Shown: positions 6,938-13,073 of the stretch, piece after piece
How the letters are laid out: the number at the start of each line of letters is the position of its first letter
Position numbering within the stretch: position 1 is the first letter of the stretch
Source: Verrucomicrobiota bacterium
GTDB lineage: Bacteria; Verrucomicrobiota; Lentisphaeria; Oligosphaerales; JAFGRS01
Direction: 5' to 3'
Length of the DNA: 14,354 bases
Assembly (NCBI GenBank): GCA_019136035.1
Contig: JAGVUW010000143.1
Location: 1-14,354, forward strand
Notes under the pieces: model-generated
Databases searched by the model: none
The model's input: only the letters and a program-made list of their open reading frames with translations
Told to the model about the DNA's origin: nothing
Translations under genes and position numbers: made by a program

Positions 6938-8460
6938 GGACACCTGGGGAAGGTTCGCCGGCGCTGCCGGCCGGGTCGGCGCTGACGCGTCGTCTTGGGC
7001 CCTGGCTGGTCGTCTTTGGCGTCGTCGCGGCCCTGCGGCTGGTCCTGCCCGGGCGCCCGTCGGATACCGGGCTGGTCCACGAGGCCATCGTCGACTCGCT
7101 CCTGTCAGGCCACAACTGGGGTCGCCAGGCCCTCGTCGGCGCCCTCGAGTACCCGCTCCTGCCGACCCTCGGGCTCCTGGGCGCGCGAACCCTGGTCGGC
7201 CCGACCCTGGCCGTGGTCGTCCTGGTGGCGGTATCGCAGGCCTGGTCGCTGTGCTACCTGCTGCGTCTGCGGCAGGGCCCTCTGCGTCGGGTGGTGCTCG
7301 GTGTGCTGCTGGCGACCGCGGCGTGGGTCCTGCCGGATTTCCGTGCCGCCTGGACGGCTCTGGATCCGCACTGGATTGCGGCGGTGCCCTTCGCGGCGGC
7401 GATCTTCCACCTGGCGCGGTGGTTCGACGGGCGTGGCCTGCGCGACGCCGTGCTGACGGCGGTGAATGCCGGCCTGCTGAGCTTCTGCGGTCTGGGCGGC
7501 CTCCTGGCCGGCCTTGGCCTGGTGCTGGTGCTGGTGCATGACGTCCGTCGCCCGACGTGCGGCGATGCCGACCACCGCCAGGGCCTGACGGTGCTGGTCT
7601 GGACGCCGCTGCTCTACTGTCTGGTGCTCTGGCTGCTCTGGAACTGGCTCGTCCTGGGTGACCTGCTCTTCTGCGTCAAGCACCTCGCCAGCGCCCTGTC
7701 GTCGGTCGCCGGAGGCGAGTTCGTCCGCCTGGCCTGGCGGGGCCTCCGGCACACGCCGCCGGTGCTCTGGGCGAGCGCGCTGTGCCTGCTCGCGGTGCTG
7801 TCGCCGGCGAACCGCCGCGTCGTCCGCGCCATGCTGGTCCTGTGTGCGATTCTGGCCCTGACGCGCAGCCTCTGCCTGGCGACCGGGCTCCTGGCGGGTG
7901 TCTCGACCCTGCTGGTGGTGACCGCCGCCGCCGCGGCGCTGGGGCTCGTCCCGGGTCCGGCCGCAGTGGAGACGGTCGGCGAGCGCCGTCGCGGCGGGCT
8001 CTGGCGCGTCCTGGCGACCCTGGCGGCGGCGGTGGTGCTGGTCCTCGACGGCATGGCCCCGACGGCGGCTGACCCGGTGGCGGAAGCCGCCTTTGCCCAC
8101 GACGCCCCCGCCGCGGTTGAGATCACCGGCTGGATCGACCGCGACTGGACACGATCGCGCACGGCCGTCTTCGGGGTGCGCCTGCCGGCGCTCTACCACG
8201 ACCCACTGGAACGGCGCTTCGTGGCCCGCATGGACTACCACGAGAGCCTGTTCATGGAGCTCGCCCAGGACGAGGTCATGCACCTCCTCCTGCCCCCGCC
8301 CGACGGGCGCTTCTACCCCCGCGGCAAGACCGTCTTCGCGCGCCTCTACGAGGGCCAGTCGTCGATCCTGCTCCTGGAACGGCAGTGGGAAAGCGGCTGG
8401 CAGCTCTGGCGCTGTGTCATCACCCCCGATGACGAGTCCCGACTGAAGGACCTCCAGTAG
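6934..8460 (+). CDS. Polytopic membrane protein with soluble C-terminal domain, possible GT-C-like
   Basis: This 508-residue protein has about ten hydrophobic segments between residues 22 and 372 and then a soluble domain (about 390-508) rich in charged and aromatic residues. After the first helix, a loop reads SDTGLVHEAIVDSLLSGHNW and is followed by GALEYPLLPTLGLL. An acidic residue in the first large loop followed by a Y-P-L-L segment recalls GT-C glycosyltransferases (PMT/ArnT type), but no family signature is clear. Start ATG 6934 overlaps the glycosyltransferase stop (ATGA) and has GGGAGAG upstream, a good ribosome site. As third gene of the tight operon it probably works on the same glycan: adding side groups from a lipid-linked donor, or scaffolding export. 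It ends cleanly at TAG 8460 without an obvious terminator. Confidence 0.83.
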   Translation: MRTPGEGSPALPAGSALTRRLGPWLVVFGVVAALRLVLPGRPSDTGLVHEAIVDSLLSGHNWGRQALVGALEYPLLPTLGLLGARTLVGPTLAVVVLVAVSQAWSLCYLLRLRQGPLRRVVLGVLLATAAWVLPDFRAAWTALDPHWIAAVPFAAAIFHLARWFDGRGLRDAVLTAVNAGLLSFCGLGGLLAGLGLVLVLVHDVRRPTCGDADHRQGLTVLVWTPLLYCLVLWLLWNWLVLGDLLFCVKHLASALSSVAGGEFVRLAWRGLRHTPPVLWASALCLLAVLSPANRRVVRAMLVLCAILALTRSLCLATGLLAGVSTLLVVTAAAAALGLVPGPAAVETVGERRRGGLWRVLATLAAAVVLVLDGMAPTAADPVAEAAFAHDAPAAVEITGWIDRDWTRSRTAVFGVRLPALYHDPLERRFVARMDYHESLFMELAQDEVMHLLLPPPDGRFYPRGKTVFARLYEGQSSILLLERQWESGWQLWRCVITPDDESRLKDLQ

Positions 8461-8718
8461 GCCGCGCGCGGGGCTGAGGCGAACGGCAAACGGGGCAGGG
8501 GAACGCCGAACGCCCGACGCCCGACGCCGACGTGGCCAGGGACACCAGGGACACCAGGGACACCAGGGACACCAGGGACACCAGGGAGCCAAGGTGCCTT
8601 GGCGGCACGAGGGTCTGGAGCACCCCCATCCCGGAGTCCCTTATGTCGCTTGGGTCCCTTTCTGGCAGGCCCCAGCCTCGCGGCTCTGGTACTGCCGCGG
8701 GGCCGCGGCCTCCTCGGA
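8461..8718. other. Intergenic region with simple repeats between convergent genes
   Basis: No gene is supported here. At 8505-8535 there are loose repeats of a CGCCCGACG string, at 8538-8582 a perfect 9-bp tandem repeat, and near 8694-8707 CCGCGGGGCCGCGG, a GC-only inverted repeat about 11 nt beyond the fumarylacetoacetate hydrolase-family stop. Local composition changes around 8635-8670 (CTTATGTCGCTTGGGTCCCT), where the sequence is less GC-rich than its surroundings. Confidence 0.6.
8538..8582. repeat. 9-bp tandem repeat AGGGACACC x5
   Basis: Five perfect head-to-tail copies of AGGGACACC occupy 45 bases, and a degenerate sixth (AGGGAGCCA) follows at 8583-8591. Being a multiple of three it gives long repeating frames (Gly-His-Gln or Val-Ser-Leu type), which are artefacts. 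It is likely to vary in copy number between strains by slippage. Confidence 0.85.
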
Positions 8719-9573
8719 TCAGGCGCAGCAGGGGGCGCGGACGGTGTTCGTGCCCTCGGCACGGACCGGGTTACGGAGGGTGCCGATGCCGCTGATGGCG
8801 ACCTCGGCGGTGTCGCCGGGCCGGAGGAAGCGCGGCGGATTCCGGGCCATACCGACGCCGGCGGGGGTGCCGGTGAGGATGACGGTTCCGGGGAGCAGGG
8901 TGAAGGCCTGGCTGAGGTAGCTGATCAGGTAGGGCACCGCGAAGATCATGGCGGCGGTGGTGCTCTGCTGCATGACCTGGCCATTGAGGCGTAGGCTGAT
9001 CGGCAGGTCGGCCGGGCTGAGGTCGGTCTCGATCCAGGGTCCGAGGGGGCAGAAGCTGTCGAAGCCCTTGGCGCGGGTCCACTGCCGGTCGATGCGCTTC
9101 TGGCAGTCGCGCGCCGAGACATCGTTGGCGCAGGTGTAACCGAAGACGGCGCCGAGGGCGGCTTCCGGGGGCAGATTGCGGACCGTGCGGCCGATGACGA
9201 CGGCCAGTTCGGCCTCGTAGTCGACCTCGTCGGGTGCCATCGCCGGCAGGACGATCGGCGCCTCCGGGCCGATGACCGCCGTGGTCGGCTTGAGGAAGAT
9301 CAGGGGGCGCTCCGGACGCGTGCTGCCGGTCTCGTCGATGTGGTCCTGGTAGTTGGTGCCGATGGCGAAGACATTCGGCGGTTCGACGGGGGCCACCAGG
9401 CGGACTTCGGCAAGGCGCAGGCGCTCGCCGGTGGTGCGGCCGCCCGAGAAGGGGGCGCCATCGAGGAGGGCGACGGCGTCGCCCTCGATGATGCCGTAGT
9501 GGGTCCGCCCGGCGCGTTCGCAACGACAGTACTTCAAGGCCGCCTCGCTTTCGTCTTGATCGTGTTGTTCCAC
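8719..9573 (-). CDS. Fumarylacetoacetate hydrolase family protein
   Basis: This 284-residue protein has the FAH C-terminal fold. IGTNYQDHI at 71-79 is followed by VDYEAELAVVIGR (117-129), which contains the metal-binding Glu120 and Glu122. Next come GYTCANDVSARDCQ (145-158) with metal ligand Asp151, RAKGFDSFCPLGPW (167-180), and VILTGTPAGVG (231-241). The family contains acylpyruvases, 2-keto-4-pentenoate hydratases, oxaloacetate decarboxylases and sugar-acid dehydratases acting on beta-diketo or 2-keto acids with Mg or Mn; which reaction applies cannot be told. The start is GTG at 9573, with GGGAGG about seven bases upstream; no nearby ATG would keep the N-terminal domain. The ribosome site lies in a hairpin. 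The gene lies 93 nt downstream of the URO-D-like gene on the same strand and may share its transcript. Confidence 0.9.
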   Translation of the reverse strand: MEQHDQDESEAALKYCRCERAGRTHYGIIEGDAVALLDGAPFSGGRTTGERLRLAEVRLVAPVEPPNVFAIGTNYQDHIDETGSTRPERPLIFLKPTTAVIGPEAPIVLPAMAPDEVDYEAELAVVIGRTVRNLPPEAALGAVFGYTCANDVSARDCQKRIDRQWTRAKGFDSFCPLGPWIETDLSPADLPISLRLNGQVMQQSTTAAMIFAVPYLISYLSQAFTLLPGTVILTGTPAGVGMARNPPRFLRPGDTAEVAISGIGTLRNPVRAEGTNTVRAPCCA

Positions 9574-9576
9574 CGG

Positions 9577-9599
9577 GCGCCTCCCTGCGATGGAGGCGC
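9577..9599 (-). promoter_or_regulatory. Hairpin masking the ribosome binding site of the FAH-family gene
   Basis: On the minus strand GCGCCTCC, a 7-nt loop (ATCGCAG) and GGAGGCGC form a perfect 8-bp, mostly GC stem. The 3' arm contains the GGAGG Shine-Dalgarno sequence, three bases before the GTG start codon after CCG. When folded, the site would be paired with CCTCC, so translation may be weak or switchable. The pairing is seen directly; regulation is inferred. Confidence 0.5.
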
Positions 9600-9635
9600 T
9601 TCTGTCGCAGGGCCGCGTGGCGACGACCGCGACTC

Positions 9636-9652
9636 CTATTCTTAATACTATG
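9636..9652 (-). promoter_or_regulatory. AT-rich island, possible promoter for the FAH-family gene
   Basis: Between the URO-D-like stop and the FAH-family start, the minus strand reads AGTATTAAGAATAGGA, a sharp AT-rich patch in GC-rich surroundings. TATTAA or AAGAAT could serve as a -10 box. No convincing -35 hexamer is visible, so an internal promoter is only possible. Confidence 0.25.
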
Positions 9653-9666
9653 GTGCTCGCCGTGAC

Positions 9667-10800
9667 TCAGAGCCAGCCGGTGACCTGGGCCAGGAGGCGT
9701 GTCGTCTCGACGTAGTTGCCCCAGGAGACATCCGAGGGCACGCCGTGGTCGCAGCCGGGGACGTAGCCGCCGTCGGCGACGACGGGTGCGATGCGGTCGA
9801 TCTCAGCCTTGAGGGCGTCACCGCCGCGGGCCATGGCGCGCTTGTCGACGCCGCCGCGGAAGGCGATGTCGTGGCCATACTCGCGGCGGTACGCCACCAG
9901 GTCATTGTGGGCCGCCACCTCCATCGGGTCGCAGACGTCGATGCCGGCCTCGATCCAGAGCGGGATGAGCTCGCCGACATAGCCATCGGAGTCCATGGCG
10001 TAGATCGGCACCCCGGCCCGGCGCAGGGCCTCGTGCCAGGCCACGTACGATGGCATGAGGAACTCGCGGGCCATGGCGGGCGAGATCATGCTGTGAGCCT
10101 TGAAGGCCATGTCCTCGGAGAGGTGAATCTCATCCGGCACGACATAGCGGAAGGCGCGTTCGAGGAGCCTGAGCACGAAGGCGGTCCAGAACTCGGCCAT
10201 ATCGCGGACGAAGGCCGGGTCGTCGACGAGGAGCATGCACAGGCCCTCGAAGCCGCACCACTCACGGAGTTGCCAGAACGGCCCGTGGATGGACCAGGCG
10301 ATGACGTGGTCGCGCCTGGCCAGGCGTTCGCCGAGGGCCGCGGGCTGGTCGGGCAGGCGGCCGGGGTCGTCGGCGTCGTAGCGCCAGCGCAGGGCGTCCC
10401 AGTCGGCGCGACTCTCGACCGGGCAGGCGATCCAGCGGCGGGTGACGAAGTCGATGGCGTTGCGCAGGTGCGCCGGGGTGAACTCCAGGCCGATCTCGCA
10501 GATGTTGCCCTTCCAGTCCTGGACGACCTGGCTGTTGGCGCGCACTTCGAGGACCTTCTCCTCGAAGCACGGGCGCATGCGGTGGTCGATCGGAAAGCCG
10601 GGTCCGCCGGCTGGCCAGGGCAGGGCGCCGCCGGCCTGGCGGTAGGCGACCTCGGCGATGCCGCCGGGCGGCACGCTGGTCGGCAGGCCCTCGCGGTACC
10701 AGCGCGCCCGGGTCGAGTCGCGGCCGCCGCCGACGGTCAGCGGCACGCGGTCGGGTCGACCGAAGAGGAGGGCCTCCTGCCAGCGTTGCCGTGGAGTCAT
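9667..10800 (-). CDS. URO-D / MtaA-like methyltransferase-family protein
   Basis: This 377-residue protein belongs to the uroporphyrinogen decarboxylase superfamily. The N-terminus MTPRQRWQEALLFGRPDRVP is typical of the environmental subgroup, many of whose members are suspected corrinoid-dependent methyltransferases rather than haem enzymes. Further marks are AWSIHGPFWQLREW (168-181), ELIPLWIEAGIDVCDPMEVA (277-296), RGGVDKRAMARGG (315-327) and GGYVPGCDHGVPSDVSW (344-360). In MtaA-type enzymes zinc is held by His-x-Cys and a later Cys; here the His-x-Cys position appears as Asp270-Ser-Asp272, while Cys350 is present. True HemE is shorter on average and lacks the GCDHGVP block, so haem synthesis is unlikely. 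The ATG has AAAAGGA about eight bases upstream. No corrinoid protein is next to it; the FAH-family gene follows by 93 nt. The substrate is unknown. Confidence 0.88.
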   Translation of the reverse strand: MTPRQRWQEALLFGRPDRVPLTVGGGRDSTRARWYREGLPTSVPPGGIAEVAYRQAGGALPWPAGGPGFPIDHRMRPCFEEKVLEVRANSQVVQDWKGNICEIGLEFTPAHLRNAIDFVTRRWIACPVESRADWDALRWRYDADDPGRLPDQPAALGERLARRDHVIAWSIHGPFWQLREWCGFEGLCMLLVDDPAFVRDMAEFWTAFVLRLLERAFRYVVPDEIHLSEDMAFKAHSMISPAMAREFLMPSYVAWHEALRRAGVPIYAMDSDGYVGELIPLWIEAGIDVCDPMEVAAHNDLVAYRREYGHDIAFRGGVDKRAMARGGDALKAEIDRIAPVVADGGYVPGCDHGVPSDVSWGNYVETTRLLAQVTGWL

Positions 10801-11128
10801 TGCCGATGTCCTTTTGCGGTCCTGCGATGCCGATTCCGAGCCGCGCCTGGCGACGTCTTGCTCCGCGCCCGAGCGCCGAACCGCGCTGCCGCTGCCCCCC
10901 GGAGGTGTTGCAGGAACGCCTGGCGCTGCTTACAGTCTGGGTTGCAGGCCTGCCATGCCGGATTGTGGGCTTCAGACGCGTGCGGTCTGGCAGGGACTCT
11001 ACCCTCTGCCGGCGGCGGGTGCAACCGGACCGTCCGTCGCCACGGCAACGCCGTCGGGCGCCTGCGGCCGGCCTGCCTGGCGGGGTCGGCGCGGATCGTA
11101 AGACAGAACATCGATAGGAGGGACGACC
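10801..11128. other. Intergenic region between divergent genes (328 bp)
   Basis: This is the shared upstream region of the URO-D-like gene (-) and the lipoprotein gene (+). Open frames here have no coding character. A weak sigma-70-like pair (TTGCAG 10908, 17-nt gap, TACAGT 10931) lies about 190 nt before the lipoprotein. CAGAC/GTCTG (10973-10977 and 10985-10989) is a short inverted repeat with a 7-nt centre. The only firm signal is AGGAGG at 11116-11121, the lipoprotein ribosome site. Confidence 0.5.
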
Positions 11129-11629
11129 ATGATGCGCATGGGCTGTGTGTGTGCTCTGTGGGTGCTGCTGGCCGGCTGTGTGTACGAGGTGCCCTTGGCC
11201 AAGGATGGCAAGGACCCGATTGACACGGCGCTCCTCGGGCGCTGGGAGACCACCGATCAGGATGGGCAGGTGCAGGGCCTCCTGGTCCTGCCGTGGAACG
11301 CGAACGAGTACCTGGTGCACTACCCGGCCGACGCCAAGGACGGCCTCTACCTGCGCGCCTTTGCGGTCAAGGCCGGCGACGAGCCGCTCCTGCAGCTTCA
11401 GCTCCTGGGCGCGGCCAACGGCAGCCTGCCTGACAGCAAGGCGATCTACCACTACGCCAGCGTCCGGCGCCGCGGCACGACGCAGATCGAGATGCGGCTC
11501 TTGGAGCCCTCGGTGATCAGCAAGGACCTGGCCACGCCGGAGGCGCTGAGCCAGGCGATCATCGCCCATCGCGAGCAGCCCGATATGTTCGGCGATGCCA
11601 CGGTCTTCGTGCGCGCCATGCCGCGCTGA
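11129..11629 (+). CDS. Small predicted lipoprotein, unknown function
   Basis: The protein has 166 residues. The N-terminus is a lipoprotein signal: a short hydrophobic stretch (CVCALWVLLAGC) ending in the lipobox L-A-G-C with Cys17, so about 150 residues would be lipid-anchored outside the inner membrane. The mature part starts with GRWETTDQDGQVQGLLVLPW, which resembles small lipocalin-like or 'GxWe' beta-barrel lipoproteins, and runs through alternating beta-strand-like segments (EYLVHYPA, LYLRAFAV, LLQLQLLG). I cannot assign a family. AGGAGG, seven bases before the ATG at 11129, is the strongest ribosome site in the window, so good expression is likely. A second ATG follows directly at 11132. 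The gene stands alone and converges on the capA-like gene. Confidence 0.8.
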   Translation: MMRMGCVCALWVLLAGCVYEVPLAKDGKDPIDTALLGRWETTDQDGQVQGLLVLPWNANEYLVHYPADAKDGLYLRAFAVKAGDEPLLQLQLLGAANGSLPDSKAIYHYASVRRRGTTQIEMRLLEPSVISKDLATPEALSQAIIAHREQPDMFGDATVFVRAMPR

Positions 11630-11650
11630 GGAGGGTGCCCCTCGCGGGCC

Positions 11651-11700
11651 GGCGGCCGGGCGGCGGTCCGACGGGTCCGACGGGTCCGGCGGCCGGGCGG
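11651..11700. repeat. GC-rich short repeats between convergent genes
   Basis: GGCGGCCGGGCGG occurs twice (11651-11663 and 11688-11700) around two tandem copies of TCCGACGGG (11667-11684). The patch lies between the convergent lipoprotein and capA-like stop codons and may help end transcription from both sides; there is no T tract. Confidence 0.5.
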
Positions 11701-11703
11701 TGG

Positions 11704-12987
11704 TCAGTCCTGGCGGCGGGACAGGTTTTGGGGCTCGAGCCTCAGGCTGGGCTCCAGGGCGCGTGTGCCCAGGTCGATGGGGAAGTGCCAGCCCCAGGCA
11801 TCGCGGGCCGGCCGCAGCACGAGTTGTCCGCCGAGGCCGCTGGCGCGCCACATCAGGAGCCGCGCCAGGCGTTCGGCCTCGTCGCGCGTCGCCGGCTGTG
11901 GCCGGTAGCCGGTGGTCTGGTTATCGCTCTGGATCGGGTACAGGCGCAGTCCCAGGCGCAGGCCGGCGCCGTCGGCGTGGAGCAGGAGGGCGGCCACCAG
12001 GCTCCACGGGTGCTGGCGGAAGTCGGCGTAGCGGCCCGGGGTGTTGAAGACGGCATTGCCGAGGCCATGGACGATCCAGCGGCCCTGTCGACAGACGATT
12101 TCCTGGGCGAGGTGGGCGCCATGGCCGAGGACGAGATCGGCACCGGCGTCGACGAGGGCCTCATGCAGGCGGACCTGGAGGTCATCGCGCCAGGCGTAGT
12201 TGTCGCCGCCGTGGGGGAAGGCCACGATGACGGCACGCGGCCAAGCGGCGCGGAGGGCGCGCACCTGGGCGCGGGCGGTGTCGGGGGTCCAGAGGTTGAC
12301 GCCCTCGTCGCCGGGCTCGGCGTAGGTGTCGTAGTGGGTGTCGTAACGCTGGTTGTACTCGTAGCCCGTGGCCACGATGACGGTGAGGTCGCCGGCGGGA
12401 GTCTGCCAGCGCCGCGACCACGGGGTCGCGGCATGGCGTGGTCCGGTGCCGGCGCCGAAGCTCTCGATGCCCTGGCCGCGCAGGGCCGCCAGGGTATCGG
12501 CCAGGCCGGCCTCGCCGTAGTCCATGGCGTGGTTGTTGGCGAGGCTGACGGCGCTGGCGCGCAGGACCCGGAGGGCCCGCAGCGAGGCCTCCGGGTGACC
12601 GCGATGGAGGTAGTCCTTGCGGCCGGCCAGCGGCGAGCTGTCGAGGTAGGTGAGCGGCGTTTCGAGGTTGAGGATGACGGCATCGGCGTCGCGAACGAGG
12701 GGATGGAAGGCGGCGGCGGCCTGCAGGCCGGCGTCGGGTCCGGGGAGGGCCTTGCCGTCGAGGGTCTCGCGGCCGACGAAGGTCTCGCCGAAGTAGGTAT
12801 CCCCGGCGAAGACCAGGCGCAGGGGCGGCGCCGCCAGGGTGGGTTCCGCGCCGCCGGCCCGGCCGAGGAGGGTGCCCACGGCGACCAGGCCGATCTGGGC
12901 GAGGCGCAGGAGGCGCTCTCCGGCGCGTCGCCGCGCCGGCGCCGCGACGGTGCCGCCGTGGGTGTTTGCGGTGCCGACACGCTGCAA
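11704..12987 (-). CDS. CapA-family metallophosphatase-like protein
   Basis: This 427-residue protein has a basic N-terminus and one hydrophobic segment (about 26-47) that suggests export or membrane anchoring. A CapA/PgsA-type domain follows, related to calcineurin-like phosphatases: FAGDTYFGE (60-68), NLETPLT (107-113), SLANNHAMDYG (148-158), GIESFGAG (173-180), FPHGGDNY (257-264), GADLVLGHGAHLAQ (282-295) and GLGNAVFN (308-315). The Asp/Asn/His residues of these blocks are the expected metal ligands. The family is named for poly-gamma-glutamate capsule synthesis, but many members stand outside such loci, and no capB or capC is here. The start is TTG at 12987, with GGAG seven bases upstream; a GTG three codons later is possible. 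It lies 86 nt after the hydrolase-like gene on the same strand, separated by a strong hairpin. Confidence 0.88.
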   Translation of the reverse strand: MQRVGTANTHGGTVAAPARRRAGERLLRLAQIGLVAVGTLLGRAGGAEPTLAAPPLRLVFAGDTYFGETFVGRETLDGKALPGPDAGLQAAAAFHPLVRDADAVILNLETPLTYLDSSPLAGRKDYLHRGHPEASLRALRVLRASAVSLANNHAMDYGEAGLADTLAALRGQGIESFGAGTGPRHAATPWSRRWQTPAGDLTVIVATGYEYNQRYDTHYDTYAEPGDEGVNLWTPDTARAQVRALRAAWPRAVIVAFPHGGDNYAWRDDLQVRLHEALVDAGADLVLGHGAHLAQEIVCRQGRWIVHGLGNAVFNTPGRYADFRQHPWSLVAALLLHADGAGLRLGLRLYPIQSDNQTTGYRPQPATRDEAERLARLLMWRASGLGGQLVLRPARDAWGWHFPIDLGTRALEPSLRLEPQNLSRRQD

Positions 12988-13019
12988 GGGTAGTCTCCGG
13001 GGCCGCTGCGGGCGGCTCT

Positions 13020-13054
13020 CCCGCCGGCGGCGCCACCACGGCGCCGCCGGCGGG
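13020..13054 (-). terminator. 15-bp GC hairpin between hydrolase-like gene and capA-like gene
   Basis: CCGCCGGCGGCGCC (13021-13034) pairs perfectly with GGCGCCGCCGGCGG (13040-13053) around a 5-nt loop, and the flanking C/G extends the stem to 15 bp. It begins about 19 nt after the stop codon at 13074. No T tract follows, so it may be a Rho-aided terminator, an attenuator limiting CapA expression, or an mRNA-stabilising stem. Confidence 0.55.
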
Positions 13055-13073
13055 GCTTGTGCGGCAAGGCTCC

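Noticed and set aside
8538..8582. CRISPR array
   Set aside because: The repeats are 9 bp with no spacers; it is a simple tandem repeat.
7105..8592. 495-residue open frame on the minus strand opposite the membrane-protein gene
   Set aside because: It is Gln/Arg/His-rich, includes the translated 9-bp repeat, and has no domain; it is a shadow of the plus-strand gene.
9667..10800. HemE (haem-pathway uroporphyrinogen decarboxylase)
   Set aside because: The N-terminus and GCDHGVP block match the methyltransferase-like branch, and no haem genes are nearby.
9745..11223. 492-residue open frame on the plus strand opposite the URO-D-like gene
   Set aside because: Its composition is typical of antisense shadows, and it runs across the intergenic gap into the lipoprotein gene in a different frame.
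11635..12993. 452-residue open frame on the plus strand opposite the capA-like gene
   Set aside because: The minus strand shows all CapA motifs in order; this frame has only Gly/Ala/Val-rich shadow sequence.
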